Shown piece after piece: positions 46,873-55,935 of a DNA stretch of 64,000 nucleotides. The notes under the pieces were generated by a model. That model did no database searches. It saw only the letters and a program-made list of their open reading frames with translations, and was not told the origin of the DNA. Source of the stretch: Klebsiella sp. BIGb0407 (GTDB taxonomy: Bacteria; Pseudomonadota; Gammaproteobacteria; Enterobacterales; Enterobacteriaceae). The stretch is taken from positions 434,001 through 498,000 of the forward strand of contig NZ_JANUEQ010000002.1 in assembly GCF_024807845.1 (NCBI RefSeq), read 5' to 3'. The position numbers were made by a program, and so were the translations under genes. The stretch's first letter is position 1. Each line of letters starts with the position of its first letter.

Positions 46873-46981
46873 AAAACCTTTAACATTAGAAGAGGCTCTT
46901 CAACTGAAAGCTGCCCGTATGAAAGAGAGCCATGACTTTTTTCAGAAAAAAATCCCGGAAAAATTCAGTCATGAAGCATGA
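46838..46981 (+). CDS. Small basic protein overlapping the previous gene
   Basis: A 47-residue open frame that I found by reading the sequence: MLLNSKPKRTRKKPLTLEEA then LQLKAARMKESHDFFQKKIP and a short tail. It has a strong purine-rich ribosome site (GGAAGAGGG) inside the upstream gene, and overlaps it by 35 bases, so translation is coupled. The N-terminus is very basic and the rest is a predicted helix; it could bind nucleic acid or the upstream protein. It is followed by a strong terminator. I recognise no family. Confidence 0.6.
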   Translation: MLLNSKPKRTRKKPLTLEEALQLKAARMKESHDFFQKKIPEKFSHEA

Positions 46982-46996
46982 TAATATCCAATAAAA

Positions 46997-47022
46997 AACC
47001 CGGTATCACTTCACCGGGTTTT
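46997..47022. terminator. Bidirectional terminator between the small-gene pair and ribB
   Basis: AACCCGGT (46997-47004) pairs with ACCGGGTT (47013-47020), with AAAAA before and TT after. It lies between convergent transcription units and on the minus strand ends in a long T-run, so it also serves ribB. Confidence 0.85.
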
Positions 47023-47056
47023 ATCACTTAAAACGACTCAGAATCTATAAAAGATC

Positions 47057-47710
47057 TTAGCTCGCTTTACGCTCGTGCAGCTGACGATATTCAACCAGGT
47101 CTTCGATAGTCACAACGGCCATATTATGTTTCTGAGCGAACTCGACGCATTCTGGCGCGTGGGCCATAGAGCCGTCATCATTGGTCAGTTCACATAATAC
47201 GCCAGCAGGACGGAAACCGGCCAGAGTGACTAAGTCAATCGTCGCTTCGGTGTGTCCGCCACGCGTTAATACGCCGCCAGGCTGGGCGCGCAGTGGGAAG
47301 ACATGTCCGGGACGGTTCAGGTCAGAAGGTTTAGCGCCGTCGGCAATCGCCGTCTTGATGGTGGTGATACGGTCGGCAGCAGAAACGCCGGTAGTTACAC
47401 CGGTTGCCGCTTCAATAGTGACGGTAAAACCAGTACCGAATGCGCTGGTGTTATTGTCGACCATCATAGGCAAGTCCAGCTGTTTACGACGTTCTTCCGT
47501 CAGGCACAGGCAAACAATGCCGCTGCCATGACGAATAGTCAGAGCCATTTGCTCAACCGTCATGGTTTCTGCCGGGAAAATCATATCGCCTTCGTTTTCA
47601 CGATTCTCATCATCGAGAACCATAACACCGCGGCCTTCACGTAGGGATTCAAGTGCGCGCTCGACACGTTCTAAAGATGTGCCAAATGGAGAAAGGAGCG
47701 TCTGATTCAT
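47057..47710 (-). CDS. ribB: 3,4-dihydroxy-2-butanone 4-phosphate synthase RibB
   Basis: RibB, 217 residues as in E. coli, makes 3,4-dihydroxy-2-butanone 4-phosphate from ribulose 5-phosphate for riboflavin synthesis, a Mg2+ enzyme. The active-site block is [20 protein letters not shown] and the following [16 protein letters not shown]; the catalytic histidine and acidic residues in [12 protein letters not shown] are present. It is a stand-alone enzyme without the RibA domain. An FMN riboswitch covers its leader (47803-47952), so transcription falls when flavin is plentiful. The position next to ubiK is as in E. coli. Confidence 0.98.
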   Translation of the reverse strand: MNQTLLSPFGTSLERVERALESLREGRGVMVLDDENRENEGDMIFPAETMTVEQMALTIRHGSGIVCLCLTEERRKQLDLPMMVDNNTSAFGTGFTVTIEAATGVTTGVSAADRITTIKTAIADGAKPSDLNRPGHVFPLRAQPGGVLTRGGHTEATIDLVTLAGFRPAGVLCELTNDDGSMAHAPECVEFAQKHNMAVVTIEDLVEYRQLHERKAS

Positions 47711-47766
47711 GGTAATAAAACCTCATTAAATATATGGTTACCAGAATCAGGGCAGTCTTAGGAGCT

Positions 47767-47796
47767 AAAAAAATAACGCGGACAGGCCGTGGCCTG
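47767..47796 (-). terminator. Expression-platform hairpin of the ribB riboswitch
   Basis: CAGGCC (47783-47788) pairs with GGCCTG (47791-47796) around GT. Read on the minus strand it is followed, six bases on, by TTATTTTTTT, so it fits an intrinsic terminator just after the FMN aptamer and 70 bases before the ribB start. Confidence 0.6.
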
Positions 47797-47802
47797 ACGA
47801 TA

Positions 47803-47952
47803 CCGTTACTCTCTCCCATCCGGACTATAACCGTCGGCCCCGGAATTACACCGGATCTGCTGACCTTCAGAGGTTATCTGAAGCGCTCGCGGGCTTTCAG
47901 TAATTTGAGTTACTGATTTACCGCCGGTGGGGACTTACACCCCGCCCTGAGA
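47803..47952 (-). ncRNA. FMN riboswitch (RFN element) in the ribB leader
   Basis: On the minus strand the conserved FMN aptamer is easy to recognise: CAGGGCGGGGTG at the 5' end, CCCCACCGGCGG, a variable arm, then CCGGTG, and finally GTCCGGATGGGAGAGAGTAA at the 3' end. It binds flavin mononucleotide and lowers ribB expression. In E. coli the same RNA is known as sroG. A terminator-like hairpin with a T-run follows. Confidence 0.95.
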
Positions 47953-48078
47953 ATAAAGCGTATTTACTATACCGCTAATAATTTCGTCCGGCAACGTCAT
48001 CGCATATAACATTTCTGGTTTATACCCTGCGATTCTGGCATTACAATCAATTCAATAACCCAGATAACGGAAAGCGCC

Positions 48079-48345
48079 ATGATTGATCCAAAGAAAATTG
48101 AACAGATCGCTCGTCAGGTCCATGAGTCCATGCCGAAGGGTATACGTGACTTAGGGGATGATGTTGAAAAGAAAGTACGTCAGGTGATTCAGTCACAACT
48201 GACACGTCTGGATATGGTCAGTCGGGAAGAGTTTGATGTACAAACGCAGGTCTTGCTACGTACGCGTGAAAAACTCGCCCTGCTGGAACAGCGTCTGAAC
48301 GAACTGGAAAGCCGTACGGTACAAACATCCTCTGACTCTGAATAA
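48079..48345 (+). CDS. ubiK: Ubiquinone biosynthesis accessory factor UbiK
   Basis: UbiK (formerly YqiC, BMFP family), 88 residues (E. coli 96). The N-terminal amphipathic helix [20 protein letters not shown] binds lipids, and the C-terminal coiled coil ([20 protein letters not shown]) makes trimers. It helps aerobic ubiquinone synthesis with UbiJ in the Ubi complex. A good GGAAAG ribosome site precedes ATG 48079. It is divergent from ribB, as in E. coli, but the genes further on (MCP, nepI, murP) differ from the E. coli glgS side. Confidence 0.93.
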   Translation: MIDPKKIEQIARQVHESMPKGIRDLGDDVEKKVRQVIQSQLTRLDMVSREEFDVQTQVLLRTREKLALLEQRLNELESRTVQTSSDSE

Positions 48346-48347
48346 TG

Positions 48348-48376
48348 ACTTATCCTCCCGTCCCGGGAGGATAAGT
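48348..48376. terminator. Bidirectional terminator between ubiK and the chemoreceptor gene
   Basis: ACTTATCCTCCC (48348-48359) pairs perfectly with GGGAGGATAAGT (48365-48376) around GTCCC. It lies between convergent genes. The T-run is short (TTTGTT). Confidence 0.75.
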
Positions 48377-48412
48377 TTGTTCTACTGTGTTAGTTATCAA
48401 TCAGTAACTGAA

Positions 48413-50098
48413 TCAGAACTTTTCCCAGTTATCGTCTGATGTCGATTCCACAGGTGCTTTACGTACCACCGCCACAGGAGCGCGTGGAGCTATACTGGTT
48501 TCCACTTCCTGACGTTGTGCTGGCTGCTGGTCTGCCACAATACGGAATACGGATACCGCTTGTGTCAGATGGCTGGCCTGCTCTTCCAGTGCAGCTGCGG
48601 CTGCGGCTGACTCTTCGACCAACGCTGCGTTTTGCTGTGTAACGCGATCCATTTCAGCGACGGCCAGACCAACCTGGTCAATACCACGGCTTTGCTCATC
48701 TGAAGCCGAAGCAATTTCTCCCATAATGTCAGTCACACGGGTAACTGCATTAACGATTTCGCCCATCGTTTCTCCGGCACTCTCAACCAGAGTAGAACCG
48801 GTATCAACCCGGCTAACAGAGTCATCAATCAGCAGTTTAATCTCTTTCGCCGCCTGAGCACTACGCTGCGCAAGGTTACGCACTTCTCCCGCTACCACGG
48901 CAAAACCACGTCCCTGCTCACCTGCGCGCGCAGCTTCTACAGCCGCGTTCAACGCCAGGATATTGGTCTGGAAGGCAATACCATCAATCACGCTGGTAAT
49001 ATCGGCAATCTTCTGAGAACTTCCGGCAATTTCATTCATGGTTTGCACCACGTTATCCACTACCTTGCCACCACGACGAGCTGTCTCAGAAGCACTGAGT
49101 GCCAGCTGGCTTGCCTGACGCGCATTTTCAGCATTCTGCTTAACCGTGGCAGTCAGCTGTTCCATACTGGCTGCGGTTTCTTCCAGAGAGGCAGCCTGCT
49201 GCTCAGTACGTGAAGAGAGATCGTTATTGCCAATAGAAATCTCACTGGCTCCGCTGTAGATAGAATTTGCGCTATTACGCACATCACCGACAGTACGCGC
49301 CAGTTCGCCCTGCATATGGCGCAGGCTTTCAGCCAGTTGCCCCATTTCATTGGTACCATGAACATCAATTTTACGCATCAAGTCGCCACCAGCGATATGA
49401 CGGATAGTTTCAATAAGATGATTCAGCGGGTTAATCAGCGTGGTACGAATACCTATCCAGACAAACAGAATCAGTATGATGGAACCTATCAGAACGCCCG
49501 CGAGCACCCCAATGGCCATCTGGTAGGAGCTTTCACTGTTATCAATGGCAAGCTGATACTGCTCAGCATGCTTATCGGTATAGAGGCCAAATTGCTTCTG
49601 AAACTCATCCTGAATAGCCTGAGTCGGCTGATCGTAAAAACTCTTCAGATCGCCCTCTTTTAACATTTTCACCAGCGCGCTCAATGCCCCATAAAGCGCA
49701 TCATATTTTTGTCTGATTAATTTACTGTCTGCATCATTATCCTGCGTCGTAAGGGTGGCTTCATAGTTTTTCCACTCCTTCTCTGCGATAGCCAGAGAGG
49801 TGGCTGCCATCGATGTCAGATCATCAGCCGCTCTGGTATTAGCCATACTGTTATCCATCTGGCTTTGTAGCATGACATAGCTGGATCCCGCGCGGTTTAA
49901 GGTATTCCGGGTACTCAGTAATGCAATCCAGCTATCATTCAGGGATTCTTGCTTTTCCCGAAGCGTTTTCAGTACATGGAGATTATCTTTCTCTTGTTTC
50001 AAGGCATTAAAGAACAAACCGCCGCAGGCTATCTGCAGCAGACCAAACAACCCAAGTACTATCAGTATTTTTTTAACAATTTTCATACGGTTTAACAT
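48413..50098 (-). CDS. Methyl-accepting chemotaxis protein, Tsr/Tar-like
   Basis: A 561-residue chemoreceptor with the enteric layout: first membrane helix ([20 protein letters not shown]), a TarH-type periplasmic four-helix sensor ([20 protein letters not shown]), second helix ([20 protein letters not shown]), HAMP domain, then the signalling hairpin with the conserved tip [20 protein letters not shown]. It ends in NWEKF, a variant of the NWETF pentapeptide that tethers CheR/CheB, so it can serve as a major receptor. The TLNRAG segment is like the Tsr ligand pocket, but nearby residues differ, so the attractant is unknown. It is transcribed alone. Confidence 0.93.
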   Translation of the reverse strand: MLNRMKIVKKILIVLGLFGLLQIACGGLFFNALKQEKDNLHVLKTLREKQESLNDSWIALLSTRNTLNRAGSSYVMLQSQMDNSMANTRAADDLTSMAATSLAIAEKEWKNYEATLTTQDNDADSKLIRQKYDALYGALSALVKMLKEGDLKSFYDQPTQAIQDEFQKQFGLYTDKHAEQYQLAIDNSESSYQMAIGVLAGVLIGSIILILFVWIGIRTTLINPLNHLIETIRHIAGGDLMRKIDVHGTNEMGQLAESLRHMQGELARTVGDVRNSANSIYSGASEISIGNNDLSSRTEQQAASLEETAASMEQLTATVKQNAENARQASQLALSASETARRGGKVVDNVVQTMNEIAGSSQKIADITSVIDGIAFQTNILALNAAVEAARAGEQGRGFAVVAGEVRNLAQRSAQAAKEIKLLIDDSVSRVDTGSTLVESAGETMGEIVNAVTRVTDIMGEIASASDEQSRGIDQVGLAVAEMDRVTQQNAALVEESAAAAAALEEQASHLTQAVSVFRIVADQQPAQRQEVETSIAPRAPVAVVRKAPVESTSDDNWEKF

Positions 50099-50372
50099 GA
50101 CCTTTGATTCCCCGGGAAAGATGCCGGATCATCGGCTAGCGCCAAGAAAACTTTACTCATTTTTAGCAGGTAAAACTCGTGGTTCAGGGCAAAACCAGGC
50201 ACCTGGGCCCTCCTATCGATCGCCCCTATCTTTAAATTTTTTTTCATCTGAATATGAAATTCGTGCTCTCAATAAGCCACTGTTACCTGAAAGCGCTAAA
50301 AAAGTTAAACCCCTGTTGATGACGATGATAGACTGCTCGGCTTCCTATAACCCGCAGATCAGGACATAAAAG

Positions 50373-51554
50373 ATGGATAATGCATCGCATCACCTTCCTA
50401 TAAATGATGCCGTTACCCGACCAAACTGGTCAGCCGTTTTCGCAATCGCTTTTTGCGTAGCCTGTCTTATCACTATTGAGTTTCTGCCAGTCAGTCTGTT
50501 GACTCCGATGGCCATCGATTTAGGTATTTCAGAAGGGCTTGCCGGTCAGACCGTTACAGTTACCGCATTTGTTGCCATGTTTAGCAGCCTGTTTGTGACA
50601 CATATCATCGGCACCCGCGACCGACGCCATGTGGTATTGCTGTTTGCCGTACTGCTGACACTTTCCTGTGTGCTGGTATCATTCTCTAATAACTTTATGC
50701 TGCTACTGCTGGGTCGTGCCTGCCTTGGTCTGGCTCTCGGTGGTTTTTGGGCAATGTCGGCCTCTCTCACGTTACGCCTCGTACCGACACGCACTGTCCC
50801 TAAGGCACTTTCGGTAATTTTTGGCGCTGTTTCTATCGCTCTGGTAATAGCGGCTCCTCTGGGAAGCTTTCTGGGGAGTATCATTGGCTGGCGTAATGTG
50901 TTTAATGGCGCGGCGCTGATGGGCGTTATTTGTATTGTCTGGATTTGGCGGGTTCTACCCTCGCTCCCCGGTACCTCCGAGCAGAAAAAACAAAATATGT
51001 TTGGCCTGCTCAAACGCCCGGGAGTGATGGCCGGTATGCTGGCCATCTTTATGGCCTTTGCCGGACAGTTTTCCTTCTTTACCTATATTCGCCCGATTTA
51101 TATGACTCTGGCCGGGTTCGATGTCAGTGGTCTGACATTAGTCCTGTTAAGTTTTGGTATCGCGAGCTTTGTCGGAACATCACTGTCCTCCGTCTTTTTA
51201 AAACGTTCGCTAAAATACGTCTTAACCGTGGCACCCTTTATTCTAGCGCTCAGTGCATTATCGTTAATTTTATGGGGAAGCGATCAGCGAGTTGCCAGTG
51301 CTGTGGCAATTATTTGGGGATTCTGTTTTGCGATTATTCCGGTCGGCTGGTCAACCTGGATTACCCGTTCCCTGTCCGATCAGGCTGAAAAGGCAGGTTC
51401 TATCCAGGTTGCCGTGATTCAGCTAGCAAATACTTGCGGGGCTGCTGTCGGCGGACTAGCTCTGGATAGCCTTGGCTTACTGGCACCTCTGATTTTATCC
51501 GGAACGCTAATGCTTCTGACGGCAATATTAGTGGCATCGAAAGTACGTGCTTAG
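50373..51554 (+). CDS. nepI: Purine ribonucleoside efflux pump NepI (MFS)
   Basis: A 393-residue major facilitator superfamily exporter with 12 predicted helices, very close to E. coli NepI (YicM): [10 protein letters not shown]-type N-terminus (here [20 protein letters not shown]), [20 protein letters not shown], the MFS motif-like [20 protein letters not shown] and the C-terminal [20 protein letters not shown]. In E. coli it exports purine nucleosides such as inosine and the analogue 6-mercaptopurine riboside. In E. coli nepI lies elsewhere on the map. It is divergent from the chemoreceptor gene, 274 bases apart; the gap shows no clear site. Confidence 0.92.
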   Translation: MDNASHHLPINDAVTRPNWSAVFAIAFCVACLITIEFLPVSLLTPMAIDLGISEGLAGQTVTVTAFVAMFSSLFVTHIIGTRDRRHVVLLFAVLLTLSCVLVSFSNNFMLLLLGRACLGLALGGFWAMSASLTLRLVPTRTVPKALSVIFGAVSIALVIAAPLGSFLGSIIGWRNVFNGAALMGVICIVWIWRVLPSLPGTSEQKKQNMFGLLKRPGVMAGMLAIFMAFAGQFSFFTYIRPIYMTLAGFDVSGLTLVLLSFGIASFVGTSLSSVFLKRSLKYVLTVAPFILALSALSLILWGSDQRVASAVAIIWGFCFAIIPVGWSTWITRSLSDQAEKAGSIQVAVIQLANTCGAAVGGLALDSLGLLAPLILSGTLMLLTAILVASKVRA

Positions 51555-51566
51555 CTGAAAGTCTGA

Positions 51567-51597
51567 GTCACCTGTTCTGAATAGCCGAACAGGTGAC
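51567..51597. terminator. Hairpin between nepI and murP
   Basis: GTCACCTGTTC (51567-51577) pairs perfectly with GAACAGGTGAC (51587-51597) around a nine-base loop, between two convergent genes. T-runs are poor, so it is a probable terminator only. Confidence 0.65.
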
Positions 51598-51607
51598 GTA
51601 CTTTCGC

Positions 51608-53059
51608 TTAGCTTAAATCAACATTTTTGCTGCCAAAGAACCAGGTCATCACAAAACCCGCCAGGTAAGAAATAATGATACCGGCAACGTAAACCGCCAT
51701 ACCGGCAAAAATACCCTGACCTGATGTCATTAACGGAATAGCCACCAGTCCTGACGGACCAAATACGGTATTCAGCCCCACCGGCAAACCAAGCCAGGCG
51801 ACCAGTCCTATAAAGAATCCACCCGCAGCACCACCCAGACAAGCAGTAATAAATGGTTTAAGTCGTGGGAGCGTGACACCGTAAATCAAGGGTTCACCAA
51901 TGCCCAGAAAACCAGGGATGATAGCGCCTTTAATTTGTGTTCTCAGTACTGAACCACGCGGTGAACGAACAAATAATGCCAGCGCAGCACCCACCTGCCC
52001 AGCTCCAGCCATCGCCAGAATGGGGAACAGGGAGTTGAAGCCCTGAACATCCATCAGCGCAAAATAAACCGGTACAAAGCCCTGATGAATACCAAATACC
52101 ACCGCAATCAGGAATAACCCAGCCAGAATCGCAGTACCAAACGGGTTACCGTTCAGGTGCAAGAACAGCCACGACATTCCTTTAAACAGTTCCACGCCAA
52201 TCGGCATGATGGCGACAAAAGTAATTGCCCCGGTAATCAGTAATGAAATGGTTGAGGTCAGGATCATATCCAGATTATCCGGAATAACCCGTCGAACCTG
52301 ACGTTCAACCCAGGCACCCACCATACAAGCGAGTAAAACACCGATAATATTGCCGCGCGGATCTATGGCTAATCCAAAAAAGGTTTCCATACCGCTGTAA
52401 TAGCCAACGGTACCTTCCGGGACATAACGCAAAATAAAGAGTGAGGCAATAATCGCCCCGTTAACACCGGTTCCCCCAAAGGCTTTCTGAGTGTTAAAAC
52501 CAATCAGAATACTTAAGAAGGTGAACAACCCGATACTAAATACCTTCATATAGGCTATCAGTTGAGTCAGCCAGACAGCAGGCGTCATACCCTCAACAAT
52601 CAGCGTTTGCTGTAAAAGCGTTGCTATCCCCAGTAATAAACCTGCCGCAATAAACCCCGGGATCAACGGGGTAAAGATGGTGGCAAATTTGGTCAGAAAG
52701 TTATGAACCGCACTATTCTGCTTTGCTTTCATCTGTTTTTTATTCTGACTGGCAAGCGTACGCAGATCGGCATCATTTTCTGAGGAGGAGCTCGGCTGAG
52801 CGTCAGACTTCAGCAACTCATTCATCATATCGCTGGCGGTTTGTGCCTTACCCGGACCGAGAATAATTTGTAGCTGCGTGTCACCATTGACCACCCCCAT
52901 AACTCCGGGAATTTTCTTTAATTCATCATTTTGAACGCGATCCCTGTCTTTTAAGGTCAAACGTAAACGGGTCATACAGTTGCCACAGACCAGAATATTG
53001 TCGCGGCCTCCGGTAAGGTGCAGAATTTGCTCTATCATCGAGTCGGTAATTTTTGCCAT
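51608..53059 (-). CDS. murP: PTS N-acetylmuramic acid transporter subunits EIIBC, MurP
   Basis: PTS permease of 483 residues (E. coli MurP 474). It imports N-acetylmuramic acid and phosphorylates it to MurNAc-6-phosphate, using EIIA-Glc as phosphate donor because it has no IIA domain. The IIB domain carries the phosphocysteine in [20 protein letters not shown], and the IIC domain is the usual glucose/sucrose-type membrane part ([36 protein letters not shown] with the conserved GEP). It is two bases after murQ in one operon, so the two are surely co-expressed. Confidence 0.94.
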   Translation of the reverse strand: MAKITDSMIEQILHLTGGRDNILVCGNCMTRLRLTLKDRDRVQNDELKKIPGVMGVVNGDTQLQIILGPGKAQTASDMMNELLKSDAQPSSSSENDADLRTLASQNKKQMKAKQNSAVHNFLTKFATIFTPLIPGFIAAGLLLGIATLLQQTLIVEGMTPAVWLTQLIAYMKVFSIGLFTFLSILIGFNTQKAFGGTGVNGAIIASLFILRYVPEGTVGYYSGMETFFGLAIDPRGNIIGVLLACMVGAWVERQVRRVIPDNLDMILTSTISLLITGAITFVAIMPIGVELFKGMSWLFLHLNGNPFGTAILAGLFLIAVVFGIHQGFVPVYFALMDVQGFNSLFPILAMAGAGQVGAALALFVRSPRGSVLRTQIKGAIIPGFLGIGEPLIYGVTLPRLKPFITACLGGAAGGFFIGLVAWLGLPVGLNTVFGPSGLVAIPLMTSGQGIFAGMAVYVAGIIISYLAGFVMTWFFGSKNVDLS

Positions 53060-53061
53060 GA

Positions 53062-53970
53062 TTATCTATTTATCCCCTGCAATGCGTTGCGAATAAATCC
53101 TCGATGTTCAGTCAGTAATGCGCTGGCCTTATCGGCAGGCAAACCGCTTAACACCATTAAAATGGCCGTTTTACAATGCCGCTGGCAGTCATTAAGCGCG
53201 CTTTCAGCTTCTTCCTGGCTGCATCCGGTCGCTTCAACCACAATATTGACCTGACGCTGTAATAACTTGGCATTGGAAGCAGCAACATCGACCATCAAAT
53301 TGCCATACACCTTGCCACTGCGAATCATGGCTCCGGTGGTTATCATGTTAAGTACCAGTTTCTGAGCGGTTCCGGCTTTCATTCTGGATGATCCCGTCAC
53401 CACTTCCGGCCCGACTACGGGTTCAATCGCAATATCTGCGGCCTTCCCTATTTCACTTCCTGGATTACAGGAAATAGCGGCCACTGTTGCACCTAAACTT
53501 TTGGCATAGGCTATCGCCCCGAGGACATAAGGAGTACGTCCGCTCGCTGCAATACCGACTAATACATCCAGGCTATTGAAATGGATATTACGGAGATCTT
53601 GTTCGCCCATTTCCCAGTTATCTTCTGCATTTTCAACTGCTTTTAAAATGGCCTGATGGCCACCCGCAATGAGCCCTATCACTTGCTCATGAGGTGTACC
53701 ATAAGTTGGCGGGCACTCACTTGCGTCAAGAATACCTAATCGACCCGAAGTGCCTGCTCCGCAATAGATAAGCCTTCCACCTTGAGAAAAAGCCACAGCC
53801 ACTTTTTCGACGAGCTCAACCAGTTGCGGCAGAGTCGCTTTGACTGCCAGAGGAACCTTTTGATCTTCATCATTGATGATAGTGAGCATTTCTAATGTTG
53901 ATAAAGTATCTATCTGCTCACTAGCCGGATTACGGCTTTCTGTCACCATCTGGTTAAGATTAATTTTCAT
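53062..53970 (-). CDS. murQ: N-acetylmuramic acid 6-phosphate etherase MurQ
   Basis: MurQ (302 residues; E. coli 298) splits the lactyl ether of MurNAc-6-phosphate to give N-acetylglucosamine 6-phosphate and D-lactate. It has a SIS fold: [20 protein letters not shown] and CPPTYGT are the signature, ending in [17 protein letters not shown]. The catalytic Glu83-type residue lies in the DASECPPT region. ATG 53970 is chosen, with GGAT upstream; the frame extends to 53994 without a ribosome site. It leads the murQP operon. A palindromic operator (54006-54024) and a consensus CRP site (54028-54043) lie right upstream. Confidence 0.96.
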   Translation of the reverse strand: MKINLNQMVTESRNPASEQIDTLSTLEMLTIINDEDQKVPLAVKATLPQLVELVEKVAVAFSQGGRLIYCGAGTSGRLGILDASECPPTYGTPHEQVIGLIAGGHQAILKAVENAEDNWEMGEQDLRNIHFNSLDVLVGIAASGRTPYVLGAIAYAKSLGATVAAISCNPGSEIGKAADIAIEPVVGPEVVTGSSRMKAGTAQKLVLNMITTGAMIRSGKVYGNLMVDVAASNAKLLQRQVNIVVEATGCSQEEAESALNDCQRHCKTAILMVLSGLPADKASALLTEHRGFIRNALQGINR

Positions 53971-54005
53971 GGAAATATCCATCAGTTTGTACATTTTGTA
54001 ACAAT

Positions 54006-54024
54006 ATGGAATATTTTATTCCAT
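54006..54024. promoter_or_regulatory. Perfect palindromic operator upstream of murQ, MurR/RpiR-like
   Basis: ATGGAATATTTTATTCCAT is a 19-base perfect palindrome (8-base arms, centre TTT), 36 bases before murQ. The sequence (GGAAT/ATTCC arms) is of the type bound by RpiR-family repressors; MurR controls murQP in E. coli. No murR gene lies in the window. Confidence 0.65.
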
Positions 54025-54027
54025 TGA

Positions 54028-54043
54028 TGTGACACTTATCACA
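54028..54043. promoter_or_regulatory. Consensus CRP site upstream of murQP
   Basis: TGTGA-CACTTA-TCACA matches the full CRP consensus TGTGA-N6-TCACA. It is four bases upstream of the palindromic operator. E. coli murQP also depends on cAMP-CRP, so the same control is expected. Confidence 0.85.
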
Positions 54044-54981
54044 AAGAACATTAAATACATTAATTTAAAGAACAAAAATCACGACTTTAAATAAAAAAAA
54101 CAATAAATTCGCAACATAAATGGGAGTAGTAGAGGAATAAATTATTAGCTGATGATATCTAGTTTATAAAAACTTCCGATAAACCACTTAAACAGGTCAA
54201 ATAGCTTATTCATACAGGGTTCAGTTCATCGACGATGTCATACAAACACGATGATTCAATAGGTTGAATGATGATAGATGTGAATTATGCAGGTAGCATT
54301 TAAGAAATATTAATAATTTAAAAACCACTTAAAAAAGATATAAAAACAATCTTTATATAGCCTTACTTATTGTATTTTAAATACTATTTAACGACAAAAT
54401 ATCTCATTACTGATACTGACGTTAATACCCCATGGTAACCCATGAATTTCAGAGACATTTACTGCGTAAATAAATGTAAGTGCTGTGTATGTCAAAATGT
54501 CTTTAATTTTAGAAAAAAATCAAAATTTTTAGCTATATTGTTAAATAATGTATTAACGCGGGGTAGAGTGCTCTTCGTGCGGCAGGATAAGACACTATAC
54601 GAACGGACTGAAACGGTGAGCTCACTCTTTAAGTCTTAGTTTAGTCAGGTGTGTTACCTGTCTAACTAACCGAATGGCAGAATCTGGACATACGTGAAAA
54701 ATGATCTGAACTCAATGAGCTAAATCCACATAATAATTGTGGTCAGATATAACTGAAAAGTGCTTAATTGTGTTAAGAATCATAGTCTCTCAACTTGAAA
54801 AATAATATGATTCAACGCGAGAATATTTCCCGTATAGTATATGAGATATCCGTTCTTATCTTCCTGAGTTGGTCATAAAAACCATATTTATCATGAAGTT
54901 GATACTAAAATTATTGTAGCTCACAGCTTTATTGGTATATGACTTGTTGATATAAAACTTCTGAATAATGTGAGAACAAGT
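54044..54981. other. Long AT-rich region upstream of the bcs operon
   Basis: About 940 bases between divergent murQ and bcsO without a supported gene. A 65-codon frame at 54442-54639 has four cysteines near its start but no ribosome site or recognised family. The bcs promoter must lie here. The length and composition suggest room for several regulators, but I recognise no specific site. Confidence 0.5.
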
Positions 54982-55935
54982 ATGGACCAGTATGAAGATC
55001 TGCAAAAGTTTCGTGAAAAAACCCGTATGAAATCAATACGTTTTGTTGATTTCACGAAACAGAATAAAGAAGTGAATCATGGGCAATGGTCTATTGTGCA
55101 ACAACTTGCCAGTGACAATGCTCCGCTGGTTAACAATACAACTCCAGACCAACCTTCTCAGGTCCTCAATCCGTCAGTAATGAACAAGGCTCCGGATCCT
55201 GTTCATTTAGCCCCCTTGACGACCGGAGCTAACCCTACGGCTAGTACGATGTCATTACTCAAAGATGTGGGCATGCAGCTTAATCGCCCGGAAACATTCC
55301 AGACTGAAGTTCAGTCATTATCACCGATCATGGCAGAAATGCAGTCACAGGTTCAGCGGCAGCCCGCTGCTCAGGCACAGCCACAATATCAGCCGCAGCC
55401 CGCTGCTCAGGCACAGCCACAATATCAGCCGCAGCCCGCTGCTCAGGCACAGCCACAATTTCAGCCACAGCCCGCTGCTCAGGCACAGCCACAATTTCAG
55501 CCGCAGCCCGCTGCTCAGGCACAGCCACTGTATCAGCCACAGCCCGCTGCTCAGGCACAGCCACAATATCAGCCGCAGCCCGCGGCCCAGGCACAGCCAC
55601 AATATCAGCCGCAGCCAGCAGCTCAGGCACAGCCACAATATCAGCCGCAGCCAGCAGCTCAGGCACAGCCACAATATCAGCCGCAGCCCGCGGCCCAGGC
55701 ACAGCCACAATATCAGCCGCAGCCAGCAGCTCAGGCACAGCCACAATATCAGCCGCAGCCCGCTTCTCAGGCACAGCCACAATATCAGCCGCAGCCCGCT
55801 GTTCAGTCGCAACCTGTAGCTCAGTCACAGGCTAACTTTTCGCATCTCTTTGCCGCTCCAGTGGATGATACGCCAGTGGTGGAAAAAGAGGCTCCTCTGC
55901 AATCACTGTTAAAAAGAATCGCAACATGCCGTTAA
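54982..55935 (+). CDS. bcsO: Proline/glutamine-rich cellulose biosynthesis protein BcsO
   Basis: A 317-residue protein from ATG 54982 (a GTG at 54970 is also in frame). The N-terminus MDQYEDLQKFREKTRMKSIR followed by FVDFTKQ, and the C-terminus FSHLFAAPVDDTPVVEKEAP then LQSLLKRIA, fit the enterobacterial BcsO family, which is Pro-rich and found at the head of bcs operons. Between them are 12 copies of a QPQPAAQAQPQY-type unit (55354-55785), which must be disordered or form a polyproline-like rod. BcsO's biochemical role is unknown; it may help organise the synthase. The stop overlaps the bcsQ start by ten bases, so the two are coupled. Confidence 0.82.
   Translation: MDQYEDLQKFREKTRMKSIRFVDFTKQNKEVNHGQWSIVQQLASDNAPLVNNTTPDQPSQVLNPSVMNKAPDPVHLAPLTTGANPTASTMSLLKDVGMQLNRPETFQTEVQSLSPIMAEMQSQVQRQPAAQAQPQYQPQPAAQAQPQYQPQPAAQAQPQFQPQPAAQAQPQFQPQPAAQAQPLYQPQPAAQAQPQYQPQPAAQAQPQYQPQPAAQAQPQYQPQPAAQAQPQYQPQPAAQAQPQYQPQPAAQAQPQYQPQPASQAQPQYQPQPAVQSQPVAQSQANFSHLFAAPVDDTPVVEKEAPLQSLLKRIATCR
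55354..55785 (+). repeat. Twelve 36-bp in-frame tandem repeats in bcsO
   Basis: Exactly twelve 36-base units, each coding a variant of QPQPAAQAQPQY. Units 3 and 4 end in QF, unit 5 in LY, unit 12 has AS for AA. Units 7-8 and 10-11 share the same pair of synonymous codon variants (GCGGCC then CCAGCAGCT), which shows a recent three-unit duplication. Slippage could change copy number between strains. Confidence 0.97.

Noticed and set aside
50097-50369. A 90-codon plus-strand frame before nepI.
   Set aside because: It overlaps the chemoreceptor start, has no ribosome site and a protein-like pattern is missing; it is probably just the nepI promoter region.
54442-54639. A 65-codon frame with four cysteines upstream of bcsO.
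   Set aside because: No ribosome site and AT-rich random composition; it might be real but nothing supports it.
55354-55785. Possible CRISPR array, because of 36-base direct repeats.
   Set aside because: The units are joined end to end with no spacers, and they code in frame for bcsO.
55328-55828. Long open frames on the minus strand and in a second plus frame across the bcsO repeat.
   Set aside because: They follow from a 36-base repeat with no stop in any frame; they lack ribosome sites and give monotonous peptides.
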